A stretch of DNA of 8,610 nt from Thermoplasmata archaeon (GTDB taxonomy: Archaea; Thermoplasmatota; Thermoplasmata; SG8-5). Each line of letters starts with the position of its first letter. The stretch's first letter is position 1. Of this stretch, positions 5,643 through 8,610 are shown one piece after another. The translations under genes were made by a program, and so were the position numbers. Where the stretch lies: assembly GCA_030655715.1 (NCBI GenBank), contig JAUSPR010000048.1:1-8610 (forward strand), in the 5' to 3' direction. Below the pieces are notes generated by a model. It did no database searches. It was given only the letters and a program-made list of their open reading frames with translations, and was not told the origin of the DNA.

Positions 5643-8501
5643 TTACTTCTTTATTTTACGTATTACTGCATAGCTGACTGACGCAATACAGAACACAGAG
5701 GCCACGACGAGGAAGCTTGGGAATGGTGTTCCGCCTCCGCCGCCATCTTCAATTAACGTGTCCACGATGTTGAGGTTGATTGAGTTCACACCACGGATGC
5801 TGGTGTCAGTCGGGTGTATAGCAGTGGCTGTCAGTGCATATTCGACTATTGAGCCGTCATTGGCTGGAAGGTCATCGGCAGTCACCTTGAACTGAGCCTT
5901 GCCATCTGCATCTGTCAATTGCTCTGCTGGCGTAATCGTAGGTACGTCCGGAGAAACTGACAGTGCTACCGATGAACCAGATACAGGGTCGCCATTTTGG
6001 TTGGTCACCAACACCTCAACGTAAGTGAATCCCAGAGTGCCATCCGGACCAATATCCGGGTCAATGACATCAGGGTCAACCTCTAAAGACACAGACAAGA
6101 ACTCAGCACCCACAGGGAAGACCTTTATCAGAGTAAGCCTGCTTGACGCGGGATCGTATTCCGTTCCATCGGCGCTGGTGTACCGGGCTTCCTTTATCTG
6201 AATGATGACTGGAGTTCCATTGCGGACTGCATCCTGGTCATTGGGGTCAACATAAGGTGCCGTGTACATGGTTGTGAATTTTCCGGTGGATGTCGTGTTA
6301 CCTATTTCAGCTGCAAGAGAACCGATTGAGGCATTCAGCCAAACCTGTGCACCAGATATGGCGTCACCGTTCTGGTCCTTGACGAATACATCGATTTTTG
6401 TGTCAGTCGAATTTGACACTATGGCAGAAGGCGGACTCACGAACTGGGCATTGGTCTTGAAAAGACTTGGTGCGCGAATATTTCTCAATGAATTCCAATT
6501 GTATATGGAACCTGTCGAGCCTACTTCCCAGCCTGTGAATCTGTCAGAACGATATGCCTCAATATTTGTCCTGAAGTATAGGACATCATAAGGTAAGTCA
6601 TAACAGATAGCGGCCTGGGCTTCAAACACTAGTTGTTTCCTTTCTTCTTCATCTCCAGTCTTCCTTGCTTGGTCAATCACTGCGTCGAATGAATAGTTCT
6701 GGTAACCTGGGTAGTTCTGTCCGACTGTGATTGCACTTGAGTGGAAGAATGCGTGCAGGAAATCAGTTGGGTCGCTTCCGATTCTCCATCCTAGGATGTA
6801 CATGTCGAAATCTCTGTTGTCAATACGGTCAACAATGGAACCGAAATCCATTGCTACAGATTCGGCATATATCCCAATGTCACGAAGTTGCTGTGCAATC
6901 ATCAAACCGGCCTGAGCTCGGATAGGATCATAGTTAGCCTCCGGGGTCAATATCTCAATCAAACCGCCAGCCGAGCTCCCGATTCCACCAGTTCCATCAG
7001 CATGGACCCACCAGTTGCCGGGTCCGGCAGCCGCCTTTGCTGCATCGCCAGTCAGAAGAGAGCCACCCTTGTCGACCGCATAATAATATTTATTATCTAC
7101 TTTATAACTAGCCAGGATGTTCTTTGCCTCATCCGGGTCAAATTTGTAAGTTGGGATTGTCTTGTTGTACCATGAACTGATGGAACTGACTGGACCTTCG
7201 CCCCCAATACCCAGATTAAGCAGAAGTCTTGTGACGATTCTGTTTTTGTCAATACAATGCGCAATTGCCTTTCTGAGAGGCTTTGCCACATCACCCTTCG
7301 CCGGGTCGCCATCCTTATAACCAAATGAGGTTTTCCTCATGTTATAAGCGAGATAGAAGAAACCCTGTTCGGGCGATTGCTGAAGAGCCACACCAGGCTC
7401 GTTTGCGAGTTCCTGAACGAATGTTGGAGGAACTGACCAGGCAATGTAGTCAATGTCACCGGCCTTCAGGGCTAAAACAGCGGCTTCTGCAGTTTTGTAA
7501 ATCTTGAAAGTCACTGCATCAATGGTCGGTTGTATAGCAAGGGTATCACCATATTCATCTAGAACATAGCTAGTGTATTTGTAATTAGCATTGAAGAAAT
7601 GTTCGCGCCAGGTGCTTATTTTTGATATCTGACCAGGCTCCCAGGATACGAACTTGAACGGACCATTTCCTATTGGAGGATTATTCTCATATGCCTGAGC
7701 AGGGCCGGACTTCCAGGAATCATCAGCCAGAAGGTTGTAACCAGGGTCGAACCATAACTTTGTTCCATCTACATTCTGGCCTGAAATCTTGTAGGCCCAG
7801 ATGTGTTCTGGTAAAAGGAAGGTGGAAAGAGTACTTCTGAAAAAGTCTGCATATGGTTCCCGAAGCACGAATTTCAATGCTGCCTGCATATGGTCTGTGC
7901 TTTCCCAGACCTTATAAACATGAAGCCAGCTTGTTGATGAGTAATTTGAACCTGTTCCACCGCCATTGTCCTTGAGCGGATTCATGGATGAAGACCATTC
8001 CGGAACCTGTCCAGCCATGTGCATGGAGAACATGATGTCACGGATGTCCATCTGGACGCCATCATGCCATATCACATCTTCGAAATCGTAGAAAATAATG
8101 GATTCTCCGATATTACTGCCCTGGACTTCCAGTCCCCAGGTTTCCTTTGGCGTGTTTGCAAAGACGCCAACATCACAATCACTCCAGTCGACAACATCAA
8201 GGGCAGTGGACGTGTTCGCCGAACCAACCGCAATGTATGGAATAAGTTCATCCGTTGTAGGGTTCACGCCTATCGGACCATCGAATAGGTAGCCTAACAC
8301 ATTCCATGTCCAGACATCTGAGGCCGTCAATGGATTTGTACCTTTCATGTCGTCCTGCATTGCAACCCTTAAAATCAATTCGCTACTCTGTCTTGTTCCT
8401 GCTGTAGATGCCGAAACAGGTAATGAGCTTAGCACCATCATCAGGGTAAAGAGCAGGGCAAGTCCCACAACTTTACCATGGTTATTGTTTTTTCCTTTCA
8501 T
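5643..8501 (-). CDS. Extracellular peptide-type solute-binding protein (SBP_bac_5 family) with two Big-like domains and C-terminal membrane anchor
   Basis: Captures substrate outside the cell and delivers it to the DppB/DppC channel. The protein has 952 residues. A signal peptide (1-31, hydrophobic VVGLALLFTLMMVLSSLPVSA) has no lipobox cysteine. The family-5 binding fold (about 40-675) shows hallmarks such as VIWHDGVQMDIRDIMFS (143-159), NPPIGNGPFKFVSWEPG (274-290), PLRKAIAHCIDKNRIV (408-423) and the pocket-region loop GWRIGSDPTDFL (571-582). Two Big/invasin-like domains follow (about 685-795 and 800-915), then a Gly linker, one membrane helix (928-946) and tail RKIKK. The start at 8501 has GAGG 8 nt upstream and is the first gene after a TATA box. 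Family-5 proteins bind peptides, but in archaea also sugars, and some bind nickel, so the ligand is inferred from the operon only. It would be the DppA equivalent. Confidence 0.92.
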   Translation of the reverse strand: MKGKNNNHGKVVGLALLFTLMMVLSSLPVSASTAGTRQSSELILRVAMQDDMKGTNPLTASDVWTWNVLGYLFDGPIGVNPTTDELIPYIAVGSANTSTALDVVDWSDCDVGVFANTPKETWGLEVQGSNIGESIIFYDFEDVIWHDGVQMDIRDIMFSMHMAGQVPEWSSSMNPLKDNGGGTGSNYSSTSWLHVYKVWESTDHMQAALKFVLREPYADFFRSTLSTFLLPEHIWAYKISGQNVDGTKLWFDPGYNLLADDSWKSGPAQAYENNPPIGNGPFKFVSWEPGQISKISTWREHFFNANYKYTSYVLDEYGDTLAIQPTIDAVTFKIYKTAEAAVLALKAGDIDYIAWSVPPTFVQELANEPGVALQQSPEQGFFYLAYNMRKTSFGYKDGDPAKGDVAKPLRKAIAHCIDKNRIVTRLLLNLGIGGEGPVSSISSWYNKTIPTYKFDPDEAKNILASYKVDNKYYYAVDKGGSLLTGDAAKAAAGPGNWWVHADGTGGIGSSAGGLIEILTPEANYDPIRAQAGLMIAQQLRDIGIYAESVAMDFGSIVDRIDNRDFDMYILGWRIGSDPTDFLHAFFHSSAITVGQNYPGYQNYSFDAVIDQARKTGDEEERKQLVFEAQAAICYDLPYDVLYFRTNIEAYRSDRFTGWEVGSTGSIYNWNSLRNIRAPSLFKTNAQFVSPPSAIVSNSTDTKIDVFVKDQNGDAISGAQVWLNASIGSLAAEIGNTTSTGKFTTMYTAPYVDPNDQDAVRNGTPVIIQIKEARYTSADGTEYDPASSRLTLIKVFPVGAEFLSVSLEVDPDVIDPDIGPDGTLGFTYVEVLVTNQNGDPVSGSSVALSVSPDVPTITPAEQLTDADGKAQFKVTADDLPANDGSIVEYALTATAIHPTDTSIRGVNSINLNIVDTLIEDGGGGGTPFPSFLVVASVFCIASVSYAVIRKIKK
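5757..6449 (-). other. Tandem Big/invasin-like domains at the C-terminus of the binding protein
   Basis: Residues about 685-915 contain two copies of a beta-domain with a shared signature: VFVKDQNGDAISGAQVWL (705-722) with STGKFTTMYTAP (738-749), and EVLVTNQNGDPVSGSSVAL (829-847) with TDADGKAQFKVTA (863-875). The N-G-D-x-(I/V)-S-G-x-x-V-x-L line followed by a later G-K-(F/A) strand is typical of Big_1/invasin-like domains. They act as stalk or adhesion modules in surface proteins. Here they would hold the binding lobes off the membrane anchor, which is an inference. Confidence 0.75.
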
Positions 8502-8610
8502 GGTTTCATCCTCTTTTTCAACTTACTCCATCGAAGGAAATTCTCTTGGAATCCCCTGTTGGCGGAGTGAATAGGGTGAGTATATTTATAGTTTTCTTGG
8601 CTGTTTGGGC
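8502..8610 (-). promoter_or_regulatory. Archaeal-type promoter and leader of the operon
   Basis: The minus strand carries TATAAATATA at 8590-8581, preceded by AAGAAAAC, which fits a BRE/TATA arrangement. Counting about 25 nt downstream puts transcription start near 8560, giving a leader of roughly 58 nt. GAGG at 8513-8510 lies 8 nt before the ATG at 8501. No riboswitch-like structure was seen in the leader. The start of transcription is inferred and not visible directly. Confidence 0.65.

Noticed and set aside
8409..8501. Lipoprotein signal on the binding protein
   Set aside because: No cysteine near the end of the hydrophobic stretch. The sequence ends P-V-S-A-S-T-A-G, which fits ordinary signal peptidase cleavage.
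8498..8531. Tiny upstream reading frames in the leader (ATG GAG TAA at 8531; ATG AAA CCA TGA at 8509 overlapping the real start)
   Set aside because: The first has no ribosome site. The second ATG abuts GAGG with no spacing, unlike the 7-8 nt of the real starts. Chance is the simplest explanation.
1..8610. tRNA, rRNA, CRISPR array, transposon or integrase
   Set aside because: No cloverleaf-like or array-like repeats were seen, and the window is almost fully occupied by the five operon genes.

Overview
The window holds one minus-strand operon for a peptide/nickel-type (Dpp/Opp, PepT family) ABC importer, read from right to left: extracellular substrate-binding protein (8501-5643), membrane permeases B (5558-3513) and C (3503-1200), ATPase D (1195-167), and the first 55 codons of ATPase F, cut by the left edge just before its Walker A motif. 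This is the canonical A-B-C-D-F order. Nothing on the plus strand looks like a gene.

The organism is most likely an archaeon. A TATAAATATA box preceded by an A-rich BRE-like stretch lies 80 bp upstream of the first gene and no bacterial -35/-10 pair is seen. Every gene has a Shine-Dalgarno (SD) core (GAGG, or GAGA for permease B) 7-8 nt before its start. The binding protein has a secretory signal without a lipobox and is held by a C-terminal membrane helix. N-glycosylation sequons are dense in the predicted outside domains and absent from the membrane cores. Big/Ig-like and PQQ-propeller domains added to transport proteins, with moderate GC content, would suit a euryarchaeal or Thermoplasmatota-like peptide user, but the lineage is an inference.

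Layout: 8610-8502 is promoter and leader. The binding protein ends at 5643 and is followed at once by a perfect 7-bp hairpin with a GAAA loop and a pyrimidine tract (5633-5600), probably a partial terminator or mRNA 3'-end protector that lets the binding protein be made in excess. From permease B onward the genes are packed with gaps of 9 nt (B-C), 4 nt (C-D) and a 1-nt overlap (D-F), so translation is probably coupled.

The striking part is architecture. Both permeases are more than twice the usual length because each has a large domain block inserted in the first extracytoplasmic loop, between TM1 and the MetI-type transmembrane core: about 340 residues of Ig-like beta domains in B and about 475 residues of PQQ/quinoprotein-like beta-propeller in C. 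The binding protein itself carries two tandem Big/invasin-like domains before its membrane anchor. Together they predict an importer with a large, probably glycosylated structure on the outer face of the membrane above the channel. The catalytic and membrane motifs look intact, so this is a working transporter with elaborated outer parts rather than a decayed locus. The role of the added domains is unknown.
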